NCBI GenBank assembly: GCA_025504975.1
Contig: JANUWI010000007.1
Span: 124,001 to 188,000, forward strand
Length of the DNA stretch: 64,000 nt
Source of the DNA: Plenodomus lindquistii
Taxonomy: Eukaryota; Ascomycota; Dothideomycetes; Pleosporales; Leptosphaeriaceae
Reading direction: 5' to 3'
Part shown: positions 1 through 10,203 of the stretch, one piece after another
Numbering within the stretch: the stretch's first letter is position 1
Layout of the letters: each line of letters begins with the position of its first letter
The notes under the pieces: model-generated
Database searches by the model: none
Seen by the model: the letters and a program-made list of their open reading frames with translations, nothing else
Told to the model about the DNA's origin: nothing
Translations under genes and position numbers: made by a program

Positions 1-1
1 G

Positions 2-489
2 AACGTGAATGCGGACAAACTTGTACCATGGCCTGGGACAAGCTTTCCTGCCACCACTGAGGAAGGCAAAGCATTGATCGGTGAGGAAAACGCTCTACGC
101 ATACGCATTGTGCTTGGCTGTCTGTCATCCATTGCTCATCATCTTCAGCTTCACCAATCGGCGCAACAATAGCACATATGCTCCTGTCTCACAAAGCCGA
201 GCTGGGCATCAAACAAGTTGTAAAAGTTACAGTTCTCACCGACGAGAAGAAAAAGAGACCCGGATTTGGGGAGTCGCCAGTATCAGATATGCACGTCTTC
301 TTCGAGATACAGGATGTCCCCGCAAACGATGTCACCCAACCTGGAGCAGGAGAAGCCCGACTGATCAAGAGGTATGCGTCACCGGTCAGTAGGAATGATT
401 CGGATGATCAAGTGTTGTACATGAAGACAAAAAGCAGGGTAAGAGAGCATGTTGTCATGTTCGACGACCTCAAATTGAAGGAGACATGA
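2..489 (+). CDS. 3' end of an unrecognised protein gene (5' end outside window)
   Basis: The last two exons of a gene that begins before the window: exon <2..80, intron 81..148 (GTGAGG donor, TTCAG acceptor), exon 149..489 ending in TGA. Splicing joins frame 2 to frame 1 and avoids the stop that each single frame meets. About 140 residues are visible, ending in a basic, soluble stretch (VLYMKTKSRVREHVV followed by a lysine-rich tail). There is no signal peptide, membrane segment or motif that I can name, so the function is unknown. It converges on the acetyltransferase that starts at 1280 on the other strand, with under 100 bp between the stops. The splice model is well supported by phase; the product is not identified. 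Confidence 0.6.
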
Positions 490-575
490 GATGTTTGTTG
501 TACGATTCCGACTCTATCGAGTTATCGCCTAAGACATACCATGTACAAGGCCACGTGAACATGTAGGAAATAAGT

Positions 576-1280
576 CTAGATGGCTATCACTTTCTTCCCT
601 TTTGGCTGTCGCACCATACAACCATGCCAATCCTTCCCCTCCCCACCCCACTTCTCCCTATCCCACACAACCTCCCTGACCAAACTCCACCCCCGTCGCT
701 CATACATTGGCCTCCCCATCTCCGTACAGTCAAGATACGTGACCAGACCCTCATCATCCGCTTTCTCCAACCCCCACTCGAGTAGCATGCCCGCTGCTCC
801 TCGCCCCCGATGCTCAGGATGCGTAACAAGCCCATTCAGCATAAAGTACGGTTCCGAAGTCCCCATGATATCGAGCTGAGCGGTTCGTATCGGAGTAAGA
901 AGTGACATGAGAACATCCAAACGCGTTCCCGGCGGTGAATACGGCGGCTTCTGCTCTTTCTCCGCACTTACATCCTCTCCATATCCAGCTGGATTGGTAA
1001 TATTCTGCATACTCCACACGCCAATCGCTATCACCCTCCCGCCGGCATTTTCGTCGTCGTCTTCGCTAGGAGGTAGATCCGTGTCTACTATTTTCCAGTG
1101 AAAGGTGTTGGGTTTTTGGAGGTCGCGGACTCGGTCGGCGGCTACGAGACGGATTTCAGACTCTGGGATGGGGTTGATGGAGTGGATAGTGTCGTGGGTG
1201 GGGCCGAGGTAGGCGAGGTGGCGGATGCGGGTCCATGATAGAGTGTCGGAGGGGGTCATGGGTGAGAGTATGAGGGGCAT
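576..1280 (-). CDS. GNAT-family N-acetyltransferase
   Basis: A single-exon gene of 234 residues. The GNAT fold is indicated by a motif A region at about residues 148-172, with an acetyl-CoA pyrophosphate loop of the R/Q-x-x-G-x-G/A type seen as HRGRGAAG (157-164). It is followed by a helix (LLEWGLEKAD) and the usual C-terminal strand and aromatic turn MYERRGW (192-198). The layout resembles the many fungal small-molecule or protein acetyltransferases annotated only as GNAT; the substrate cannot be read from the sequence. No targeting signal is seen, so it is probably cytosolic. The ATG at 1280 is the only good start before a CT-rich upstream region. The family call is firm, the role unknown. 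Confidence 0.85.
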   Translation of the reverse strand: MPLILSPMTPSDTLSWTRIRHLAYLGPTHDTIHSINPIPESEIRLVAADRVRDLQKPNTFHWKIVDTDLPPSEDDDENAGGRVIAIGVWSMQNITNPAGYGEDVSAEKEQKPPYSPPGTRLDVLMSLLTPIRTAQLDIMGTSEPYFMLNGLVTHPEHRGRGAAGMLLEWGLEKADDEGLVTYLDCTEMGRPMYERRGWSLVREVVWDREKWGGEGKDWHGCMVRQPKGKKVIAI

Positions 1281-1961
1281 GGTGGTTGTGGTGGGTTGTG
1301 GTTTTGGGAGGGGGAAGAAGAGTGGGTTAGTGTATAGATGGGAGGGTGATGTAGTGAAGAAGTCGGGAAAGTTTGGGTAGTGTATGTATGGTTGCGAGGG
1401 TGTGAAGAATGGAAAGGTAGACTTTTGACTAAGGGTGTGATAAGGAAATAGTGATATTGTTCTATGCTTGACGATGTGGTATTGTTTATATGCGAATGTA
1501 GAGCCCGTTTACGACTTTGATGAAATTCACAGTGAGTCATACAATCCAACACGATGCGATAGTAGATTGTGTACCTACCTGCTATTTCAGGACGTGGGAC
1601 TAGTCATGTTGGTCTTGAGGATCTCGAAGCAAACTGATTGTGGTGTGCCTGAATAAGCGCTAAGCTGGGTTGACGTTGTGGTGGGGTCGTAGTGGGGTGA
1701 GCGAATGTGACTAGATATAATAGCTCTTTAGTTATTTAGCATCATGAAATTGATGTCTGGAGCACTGCTGAAAGAACGTTGGAGGGTATGAGTGTAGCAT
1801 ATTCATTACATCGTCTGTTAACGTCTGTTAGCTGTGTCCTTGAAATCGGATAGGCATTCCACCGGTGATGCGGATGGCCGTGGAATTAACTTACATTCAT
1901 ACTATGTATACACCTATCCTACATATAGGGTAAATGGTCCAAGCATCCAATTCTCTTGTAT
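1281..1961. other. Intergenic, no gene seen
   Basis: The upstream region of the acetyltransferase (reading leftward) runs into the 3' side of the DUF423 gene. The first 150 bp next to the acetyltransferase start are strongly purine/pyrimidine biased (GT-rich on +, CA-rich on -), as is common in fungal 5' leaders. Only short, unsupported open frames occur. Confidence 0.5.
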
Positions 1962-2409
1962 CTACTTGAACTTGGGCACAACAGGTCTCTTTGTAATAGC
2001 CAAAGCAACCCACCCGCCGATTAGACACAGTCCTCCCAGCGGCGTCACCGGCCCCAGAAACTTGAATCGCTGAGGATCCAGCACTAGCAGATATATAGAG
2101 CCGGAGAACATGGTAATGCCAGCTGTGAAGAGGCCCATTGCGACGGTGTTTTGGGGTGCAACGACGGATGCGAAAGTCAGGACGGCGGAGTGGACGAGCT
2201 GTGGTTCATGGTCAGCATATCGGATGCAATAAAGGCACCAGTAAGGAAAGGGAAAGATAGGAGAATTGTACCTGATATTGAGCAGCCGTACCCCAATTGG
2301 CAATGCGCGCTGGGTCTGCGATGCGCTGCTTCAGGCCGTGGGCTCCAAAGGCGCCGAGCATGACGCTCGAGGCGCCGAAGAGGGTCCCTACTGTCCAGAA
2401 TGGCGGCAT
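1962..2409 (-). CDS. DUF423 (YgdD/TMEM256-type) small membrane protein
   Basis: Two exons on the minus strand: 2409..2272 (46 codons) and 2198..1962, with a 73 bp intron carrying a GTACAA donor and CACAG acceptor in phase 0, giving 124 residues. The N-terminal segment has the DUF423 signature GAFGAHGLK (residues 19-27), followed by three further hydrophobic segments, which fits the four-helix TMEM256/YgdD family. The biochemical role of this family is not established. It is probably in an internal membrane. The start is 210 bp from the ATG of Elongin C on the other strand, so the two share a compact divergent promoter. Confidence 0.88.
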
Positions 2410-2619
2410 GTCTATAAAGAGGTTTGATTTATGGGAGGACTATACATTCACTGTCGAGCTTGAGTACTGGTCTGGCAAGGTGCGCCAAGTTGCGGAGCTC
2501 TCGGTTTGCGGAGTTTCGGAGGTGAGGTCAGGTGATGGCGCGATGGCGCGTCTTCTAGGATTCCCCACAATGGATGACTTCACACTTCTTTGACATCTCA
2601 ACTATACGACGTAACGACC

Positions 2620-3117
2620 ATGGCCGACTCCAACACCACCGAATACGTCACACTCGTGTCCAGCGATGAATACGAGTTCAAGATCTTGCGCTCAGCAGCA
2701 TGCATCTCAGGGACGATAAAGAAGGCGCTTGACCCTAGCTGTATGTCGACGAGTCTATGAGATCAAAGAATGCCCAAATATTGATGCTGTCCCATAGCCA
2801 ACTTTCGAGAGAGCGCTGAAGGTCGTGTCGATCTGCCTACGATAAAGTATGTCTGCGCTCGTTTAGCGTAGTGTCCCCACTACATTGAGACCACAGGACG
2901 TTCTTTATGCATTTTGGCTAACACTCAATAGTGGTGTTGTGCTTGAAAAGGTCTGCGAATATCTGTATTACAACCAGAAACACGCGGAGAGCAAAGACGT
3001 TTCGGATATGGACATACCGCCTGAGTTATGCTTGGAGCTTTTGATTGCCGCCGATTACTTGGATGGTCTGTTTATATCAGTCTGGAAAGTTTCAAGGCAC
3101 TAACGATTACAGTATGA
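2620..3117 (+). CDS. elc1: Elongin C (BTB/POZ-fold ubiquitin-ligase adaptor)
   Basis: Four exons: 2620..2740, 2798..2846, 2932..3065 and 3113..3117, encoding 102 residues. It has the Elongin C pattern: a first strand YVTLVSSDEYEF, the SGTIKKAL helix, an INGVVLEKVCEYLYY helix and the C-terminal PPELCLELLIAADYLD helix. Length and end point match the family, which stops just after a LD-C/V. Elongin C links Elongin B or SOCS-box/F-box-like substrate receptors to cullins, and in yeasts works with Ela1 and Cul3. Exon 4 has only 5 bases: it completes the final Val codon and supplies the stop. All introns have GT..AG ends. It is divergent from the DUF423 gene. Identification is confident. Confidence 0.92.
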
Positions 3118-3628
3118 ACGCCTTGATGATGCCTGATATCAATACTCATGAAGCTCGAAATGCCTCGCGGTTTATTCCATAAAGCTGCCGAAGCCGTCAC
3201 AATATCCACAGCGTCCATGAAGCCCACCGGGAGCATCGAAGAGTCGAACAACAATCGCATCGCGAAGAACAACGCCACAAAGGGAACCTACACTAATGAA
3301 CGTTGCATTCGGTATGACGAGGAGTAGAGAGAAGTTCCAGTTCATAAGATGATAGTAATGTTCATTGACAGCCAATATTCACAACTTCCTGCGCAGCCTT
3401 ACAACGTTACAATATGAGGTCCCATCTTGAAAGCAGCAGGCGAGACAATATCTGTACATGGCCAACAAAGCTCCAAGTAGCTCGCAATGCTATGATGTTT
3501 CCCGTCAAAAACCCGGAATTTCTCGCGCCCACAACCCGATCCAGCTTACCGTGGTGTAACTTGATGTTCTAGCTCAAGATGTCAGCAACAATAAATTAAG
3601 CCCATTTCAGAAAGGACGAGCGCCTACG

Positions 3629-3787
3629 TTAACGATTGTTGCGGCGATGCTCTTGGTATGTGAAGTACAATTGTAAAGCAGCGATGATGATAGTGATTGT
3701 ACCGACGACGATGCTGACAACGAGGTTGTTGTCGATGGCACTGCCCGCATGGGCGCTTGTACTGGGGACCGGGGTGGCCATGCCCAT
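3629..3787 (-). CDS. Possible small single-pass membrane protein
   Basis: An open frame of 52 codons beginning MGMATPVPST. It has one clear hydrophobic segment (LVVSIVVGTITIIIAALQL, about residues 22-40) followed by a basic cytoplasmic-type tail (EHRRNNR). The composition looks like a real small transmembrane protein, but there is no family I can name. Just downstream lies a branch-like TTGCTGAC followed by CTAG, so the true 3' end may be spliced, with an atypical GTTAAC donor. It could equally be chance. It stands alone between Elongin C and the chitin-binding gene. Confidence 0.35.
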   Translation of the reverse strand: MGMATPVPSTSAHAGSAIDNNLVVSIVVGTITIIIAALQLYFTYQEHRRNNR

Positions 3788-5056
3788 TAACGGTGATCAA
3801 AATATGGGAAGAGGTGTGAAAAGTTATTATTGGAGTCTGTAAGCCATTTCAACTGAACATACAAGCTCTTTATAAGGACTGAAATAAACATGCTGTGACT
3901 ACTTTTGGGGAAGGAACTTCAGATACCCAAATGAGGGCACCCTATATCTCCGAGATGTCAAGGAAGGGTCCCCATCTCGGTTACTGTCCACTGAGCTTTG
4001 CATTCCTTGCACCGGAGTTTGCACTCTGGTGTTTGCGCGACCACGACCCGCTGCATTGATTGGCTGACCAGAGCAAGGGCATCACAGGCTACAGCCCTCT
4101 GGAGCAGCGTCGCCGCTAACATCTTTACGAAGTGATGGTAGCGTTCTCTGTCATCCCTGCACGCTCACTTCGACAACCAGAACAAACGTGCGTAGGAGTG
4201 GCCAGCAAAGACAAGTCGTGTGTACCCAGCAGATCTGGAAACTTCGTGATTGGCTGCCCTCAAACCGAGTATAACCATCGCTGCCGATCCCTGTAAGATT
4301 TTTTATCTGCTGTGCTGTACTTCTTGCATTCGACTGCGCTGTCCACACAGGTCGAATACCATTCTTCTGCTTCGGCAAGGTAGGTACTGTAGGATGTGGT
4401 GCGGGACGCGGGCTATCTTGCATTTGGTGCTGAAAGTCCAGGCCATGAGTCGGCTTACTCTGCTGTGCAATAACACGGCACGCCTGGTTCCAGGTAGCTG
4501 GGCGTTGACCACCCGCAGAATCACGGCGCTGGGCTTCACAGACGCCACGGGTACTCTGCGGCCGTCATTCACATTGCCTCGAATTTTGGAGATTAAAATA
4601 AAGTAGGCCGGGATTACAATTGAGCTTGATTCTTTACCACGTCTAATGCTCCAGAGTCCATGGCAATTATAAAGGAGATATTAATTACATTGTCAGTACT
4701 TCGCTCCTTGAACCCTCTGTCACTGCCACCGCCAGCTGGCTCATCAACTGCACGGTCACGTCGACACTATCTTTCGTCATCATTGGTCCTTGTATATCGC
4801 TATCAGACACATGCAGAATGTGGAGAGCACTGAGTGAAGACAGAACATGCCTCAACCAGACATTCTCTCGCCTGTCTCGCATCTGGTCCAACTACATGGA
4901 GGAGTGTGCTCGTATTGTATATTAAGTGGGCAGATACTCTTCCAAGATCGCCTGTGGGAGAAGTCGCTAAAAAGAGTAACAGAAAGCGTAACCTCAAGAG
5001 ACTAGCACTAAGACAGCTACTACACTGGATCACGAGGCCCTGGCTGAAGATAATTC
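3788..5056. other. Intergenic, no gene seen
   Basis: About 1.3 kb between the small membrane ORF and the 3' end of the chitin-binding gene. Several 80-120 codon open frames occur on both strands, but they overlap each other, lack recognisable domains and have no consistent splice partners. No repeat or RNA gene was seen. Confidence 0.45.
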
Positions 5057-6260
5057 CTAAGCCTTTGGTGCCTCTTCAGCGCACGCCCTATCCCAAAAGA
5101 GCTGGTTTGTACCAGCCTCGGCGATGAATTCGCCTTGGCCCAGCGTATAAGGGAGGTAAGCGCAATTCCCCAGGCCAGGATTGAAAAGGTAGCTCATGCA
5201 CGCCGCCTCAGCCAAGCACAGAGTAGCGCACGTAGAAACGTCCGTGGCATCGACAAGATTGAACGAAGAGGCGTAGTACTCGGCCTTGTTGGCGAAGCCC
5301 TCCACGCCGCAGATTTTGCCGGGTGCTGGAGCTGCGGTACAGTTTCCGAATGCGCTCTGGCAGCCGGTTGTGCAGAAGGCACTGGTGCTTCCACTGTGAT
5401 ATCATGTTGGCTTTCGTTTTTGTTATTCTGGGGAAGTAGGAGACTTACCAGTAGCCGTACTGTGAGCAACAATCGCCAAGTTGTGATCCCAAGCAAGTCA
5501 TTCCGTTAGCACTTGCTCCACACTGCCCGTTAGTGGAAACCACCTGTGTCGATGATGGAATGGCTGAGGCGGTCCTGGTGGAAGTCTGAAAGGAGGAGAT
5601 CAAGCTTGATGAGGAGCTTGCTGGAGCGGGAGAGGGTGATGGCTCGACGGAGGCACTGGCGCCGTTGCATTTTCCAAACGCAGCATTACAGCCAGCATCA
5701 CAGTATAGGCTGGTACTTCCGCACCATCCATACGAACTGCAGCAGTCGCCCATAGAAGATCCGGCACACGTGAAGCCTTGAGTTCCACCGCAACTTCCAT
5801 CCGTAGAGACCTTCTTAGTCGAAATGGATGAGGGAGATGCTACAGGGGCCGATGACGACGGCTTGGATGAAGAAGGCGATGCTGCAGGGATCCGAGATGA
5901 TGCTACGGTGAACAGGGTGGTAGATGCCGTAGGTTTTTTGGAGCTTGCTGAGGTCGGCTTCACAGACACGACAGACACTTTCGTGGACGACGTCGACGTT
6001 TTCTTCGACGTCGAAGAGGCCTTTACAGATGTCGAAACAGACAAGGTACAGTCGCCGAAGCCCTTTTGGCAACCTGTTCCGCAATACGCTGCAGACGCCC
6101 CGCACCAACCGCTAGTAGAGCAGCAGTTTCCAAATGCAGAGTCTTTGCAAGTAAGAGTGTTCGACGACTGTGTTCCGCAACGACCGGTAGTGCTGCGTGT
6201 GAGAGCATCAGCACCAAGGAATGGAAGGGCCGCAATGGCCAATAGTAAAGCGGAATGCAT
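5057..6260 (-). CDS. Secreted protein with three hevein-type chitin-binding domains and a C-terminal PAN/apple-like domain
   Basis: Exons 6260..5449 and 5393..5057 are joined across a 55 bp intron (GTAAGT donor, CACAG acceptor) and encode 382 residues. A signal peptide covers about residues 1-20. Three type-1 chitin-binding (CBM18) modules follow at about 27-71, 156-198 and 247-290. Each has the CGxxxxxxxC...CCSxxGxCG...YC/FC...GC core with eight cysteines. Two Ser/Thr-rich linkers, probably O-glycosylated, separate them. The intron falls inside module 3; splicing converts the apparent W codon to the conserved Cys of GYCG. Residues about 299-376 carry a cysteine-containing region (TCATLCLAEAACMSY) like PAN/apple domains. 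No catalytic domain is present, so it probably binds chitin in the wall or shields it. Confidence 0.88.
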
Positions 6261-7259
6261 TATGAATAAAGATTGATAAAAAAGAATGACTAAGTTGGAT
6301 TACGGTTACGCTGGTGCTGGATGAAGACCGCTGCACTGCACGCAGCCGCGAAGAGCAGACGACGACATTTTGAAGAAATCACAACACGCAAATAAGTTAC
6401 CAATGCGTTAAGGGGAAATAAAAATAAATCCGGATCCTAGTTGTTTGATCATTTGTAGGATGCCTGCTAGGCCGATAGGGGCGGGCGCTATACTCTTTCG
6501 CGATGTGGCCGAATTGAGAAACACGCGATATCTCCACTAAACAGCGGGAGGTTGAGTCGCTTAGAAATGTGTGGCTTTCAGCCTCAAACTTCCGAGTCTA
6601 GACCAAAAGCCTCAATGTGCATGTGTAGCCTTGCATTATTGGTCTGGCATAGTTGAGGCTGCTCTTGCATGTGCCAAAAGGAGATTCGCTTGATCAGCCC
6701 GTCGTCGGTTCCTTTCCGGTGTCGTTTCTCGATTGATAAGTAACTTTAAACTTGACTCGCTGACATCGTTGACCTTACAATTGCACGATTCAGGGGGCTG
6801 ACATCTTTCCAACATGCATTTCATACTAGGGAAGTGGACGCCAACGTTGTCGTGTTAACAATGCAAAACTCGAAAACGGCATTGCAACAACCTGCAGACA
6901 TGAGGCTTTAACTGCCCATGCAATACGCCCGCATGCTCGAGAGCGAACAGCAGTTTACAAAGGACGAAATGCACTACGAGAGGCTCTTGTATTACGAACT
7001 TGACAAAATTGTTGCGTTGTGGTGGTCAGACGAGGCTTTGGAGACCTCGTTTGTACAGTGTTTGTCACGTGTTCTAGATAGAAACACCCTGCCCGAGGTA
7101 TGATAGTCCGCCCGAGATGATACGATACTAGACATAGTATGAGACGACAAGGAGAAGACAGAATAAGAAAAAAATCGCGGGAATGTATTCTCAATTCTAT
7201 GTAAAGTATACGAACGGGTTTCAGCTCCTTGGTAAGGCTGTCAACATATCATTATGGCC
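6261..7259. other. Intergenic, no gene seen
   Basis: This lies upstream of the chitin-binding gene and downstream of the patatin-like gene. A 61-codon open frame at 6918-7103 on the plus strand has no recognisable feature. No RNA gene or tandem repeat was seen. Confidence 0.45.
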
Positions 7260-9081
7260 TCAATGGACAGCGACCCCCGAGGAGCTGCCATTGGTGGCGG
7301 GCCGGGGTCTACGGGGATGAATAGTTTCAGACGCGTCGTCCAACGCCATCTCAATGGCACAGCGAGTATTGAGGGCCTTGACCACGGGCCAAACGCTCCG
7401 CTCACCCTTGAAGATGAAGTAGTCGATCATGGCTGGAGAAGGGTGATCGATGAGCTTCAGGAAGTCTGTTCGCTCGAGCTTGGGCACAAGGCTGATGTTG
7501 GGTCCAGGGATGATTTCGTCGTATACTAGACGTGCTGGCCAGATCATGCGGGGCGCAAATCGTAACGGATAGCTCAAGGAATGAAGAAGTTCGCGGTAGG
7601 TGCCCCTGATAGCTATGATAGTGTATTTCCTGAAGCCACGATGAAAAGGGTTAGGCTCGTGCAGGTCGGCTCGGAGTAGCGGCACGAGATATGGCTGCGC
7701 CTTCGAGATGATGAAGTGATTGACATTGAACTTCACACGAACTTCTTGAAGAGGTACAGCTTTGTGACGTGGCCGGCTGCCAGGAGGTTGGAACGAAGAC
7801 ATGCTTGGGTCGTCCCATGGTACAATTGACTTGTCCCAATTTTGGCTCATGATCGTCACCGGACAGGACGTGGCGTTTGAAGTCGTGACATTAGAAGCGA
7901 GGGCTGCCGACCAAACGAACTGCAAAGAGTCAGCGTCCTGTAATATCTTGAGAACATGATGCAGCGTACAACGTATGGAGCCGAAAGGTAGTTCAGCAGT
8001 ACAGGGTCTCCATTCCTGCTAGTGACGATAATGTTCAACGCCGTGCCCGTTCGCCTGTAGGCCTCCTGAAACGTCACGTTGCCCAAGTTTGCCTTTAGCA
8101 CTTTCTCCAAAACGTCGTAATCGATGAAGTGGCCAACTCTCCACCACCGTTTCAAACGTCGAAACAATGTTGCAAGCCGCCCTCTAAGGCCGGTATCTCT
8201 TCTATAGGGCCGGTCGGTAAAAGCGGTGATATCGATGTTTGCCGCGGTTAGGCAGCCTGGAAGCTCTTCATGTGTATGGACCCCGACGAGCGCGGCGATG
8301 AGAGCACTTGCAGAGGACCCCACCACGCATCTCGGGAGTAGGCGGCGCTCAAGAAGTGCCTTGACGACGCCCAGATGGCACATTACAAACGTAGCCCCAC
8401 CCTGGAGGACGAGGGCTGAATGACCGAAGGAGCGCTTGAAGCCATCTATCGTCTCTTCTTTCTGTGTGTCCGTGAAGCGGTCTGAAGTTGGAGCGTCCAC
8501 AATAATGCGGATAGCGGTAGCCATTTCCTGTACGTAGTCTTCAATAAGGGGCGTCGTTCCGCTAAATGCGCGATTGTAAAGCTCCGGATTGACGATGTTC
8601 GCGAAGCCGCGTATGAGACCGGTTCGGACGATATTAACTATGTTGATCAAAGAATGAAGGGGTGTGGAGTTGTATTCATTCCGAGCAGCAACCAGCAGAT
8701 CGTATCGGTTTCCAATGACACGACGGTCATACAGTTTATTGAGTTCGGGTTGCCTATGATCTCAACTTAGCCCACGTGCGATCGGGGTGCTGTAAATCAA
8801 AAGAAATATCACACACCAGCCTCTGTAGCCCATATGGTGATCCAACTTTTCCGCAGCCGTCATCCATTGCTGATATGTACGTGCGGACGCCATATCATTG
8901 AGGCACTGAGTGATCACGCCTGGGGCCCAAACATATTCGCAGAATTGCTAAACTCATGTCAGAATAATCATCAGCATTGCAAGTGTACTGGGTGAATACG
9001 TACGATAAGTAGTTCGTAGAAGAACCAGGCCAATTTGAAGAATATCCCCAGCCACGTCTCGTTCTTCCATACGTTCTCCAT
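7260..9081 (-). CDS. DUF3336/patatin-like protein (Tgl/SDP1 lipase family) with substituted active-site motifs
   Basis: Exons 9081..9004, 8947..8817, 8753..7970 and 7919..7260 are phase-consistent and encode 550 residues. The N-terminus is a DUF3336 region (hydrophobic LAWFFYELL hairpin, then TYQQWMTAAEKLDHHMG...YDRRVI). A patatin domain starts near residue 180 with the oxyanion-loop region LQGGATFVMCHLGVVKALL. In Tgl3/4/5 and SDP1 lipases the nucleophile motif is GxSxG and the catalytic Asp sits in a DGS/DGA motif before FNVNHFI. Here the elbow reads GSSAS (Ser217 kept, the following Gly replaced by Ser219). The position before FNVNHFI reads PPGS, with Pro377 where Asp is expected. The fold is kept but activity is doubtful: either a pseudo-lipase or a strongly divergent enzyme. 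Confidence 0.82.
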
Positions 9082-9567
9082 GGTGTGGTGGATGGCTGTA
9101 GCACTGTTCAACGAAGCGATGGAGAGTACAGAGGATGTTGTTGTTTAAGAGTTGTTGCCATGCAGCAGAAAGGCGGATATCTCTTCGGGCCAGTACGCGT
9201 TTTCACATGCGCGACGCAACTGCCTACCGTGGGAACGTTGCAGGAGCAACGGCGGCTCTAGCCATACTTAGCAACCTGAGTGGTTCATTTTGCAGGTGAA
9301 TGACCGCTCGTCTGGACCGGAACAGAAATATTTAGACAGCGCAATGCAAGCTCGTGCGTCGTGGTGGATTCATAGAGGCTGGTATCACATGCAAGTCTCA
9401 AAGTGGGGATCGTGCACGGACCGCGTACTGCCGTGATGTACCTGCCAAGCCCCGGGTATCCCCGATCAGTCCTCCTACTTGCTGGCCAATCAGCGCAGTC
9501 ATCTCTTCATCTTCGATCAGTCGTCGTGGCATGCTTCCTGACAGTCCCTACAGGTGATATTTTCAAC
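9082..9567. promoter_or_regulatory. Divergent upstream region of the patatin-like and cyclic phosphodiesterase genes
   Basis: 486 bp between the two divergent ATGs. The frame of the phosphodiesterase is open further upstream, with an earlier ATG at about 9436, but the predicted upstream residues do not resemble the family, so the ATG at 9568 is preferred. No specific binding site can be supported. Confidence 0.45.
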
Positions 9568-10203
9568 ATGCCAGGATCATCCCTTTGGCTCCTACCCCCG
9601 CCATCCCACCGCCTCAACAACATCCTCACAACACTCATTTTGCAGACGTCCGAGCACTTCAACTCATCTCATCGCTTCCTTCCTCACGTCACTCTGACAT
9701 CTGAGATTCCAGCATCACTGTATAGCTCTAATCCCCAAGCATGGCTTGATGCACTCAAGCTCCCGTCTGCAGATGAAGTCGTAGTCACTTTTGAGGAGCT
9801 GGGCAGTGAAGAAGTATTTGTGCGGAAGCTATATATAAGATGTGCAAAGAGTGAAGGATTGAAAGATCTTGCTGGTGTATGTCGCCAGGAGGTTGAAGGG
9901 TTTAAAGAGGAGGATAAAGCAAGAGAGTGGGTGGAGCAGCGGTATAATCCACATTTGAGCCTGTTGTAGTAAGTCGATTTGGTATGACCTCATCGAGGAA
10001 AATGTCGTGTTAACGTGCAAAGTCATGACTGCCCTGTGGTGAGCCAGACGGAGTTGTCGAAAGTCGAAGGAATAGCCGCGGAGCTTGGTATTCATGTGCA
10101 TGGCGGTGGTAAACTAGGTGGGTGGAGAGGTGGAAAAGTGGTGCTTGTGCCAACTGATCAACCTATTGATCAATGGTCTCCCATTGCGGAACGCGATTTG
10201 TAG
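9568..10203 (+). CDS. cpd1: 2',3'-cyclic-nucleotide 3'-phosphodiesterase (2H family, Cpd1-like)
   Basis: Exons 9568..9968 and 10023..10203 are joined across a 54 bp intron (GTAAGT donor, CAAAG acceptor) and encode 193 residues. It starts MPGSSLWLLPP, as fungal Cpd1 proteins do. It has the two H-x-T/S motifs of the 2H phosphoesterase superfamily: HVT at 40-42 and HLS at 129-131, the latter just before the splice site. The family hydrolyses ADP-ribose 1'',2''-cyclic phosphate and 2',3'-cyclic nucleotides to the 1'' or 2' phosphates, a step after tRNA-splicing ligation. It is probably cytosolic. The assignment is secure at family level; substrate preference is inferred. Confidence 0.9.

Noticed and set aside
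10155..10172. Perfect inverted repeat TGATCAA-CCTA-TTGATCA
   Set aside because: It lies within the coding exon of the cyclic phosphodiesterase and encodes an ordinary D-Q-P-I-D-Q segment; probably chance.
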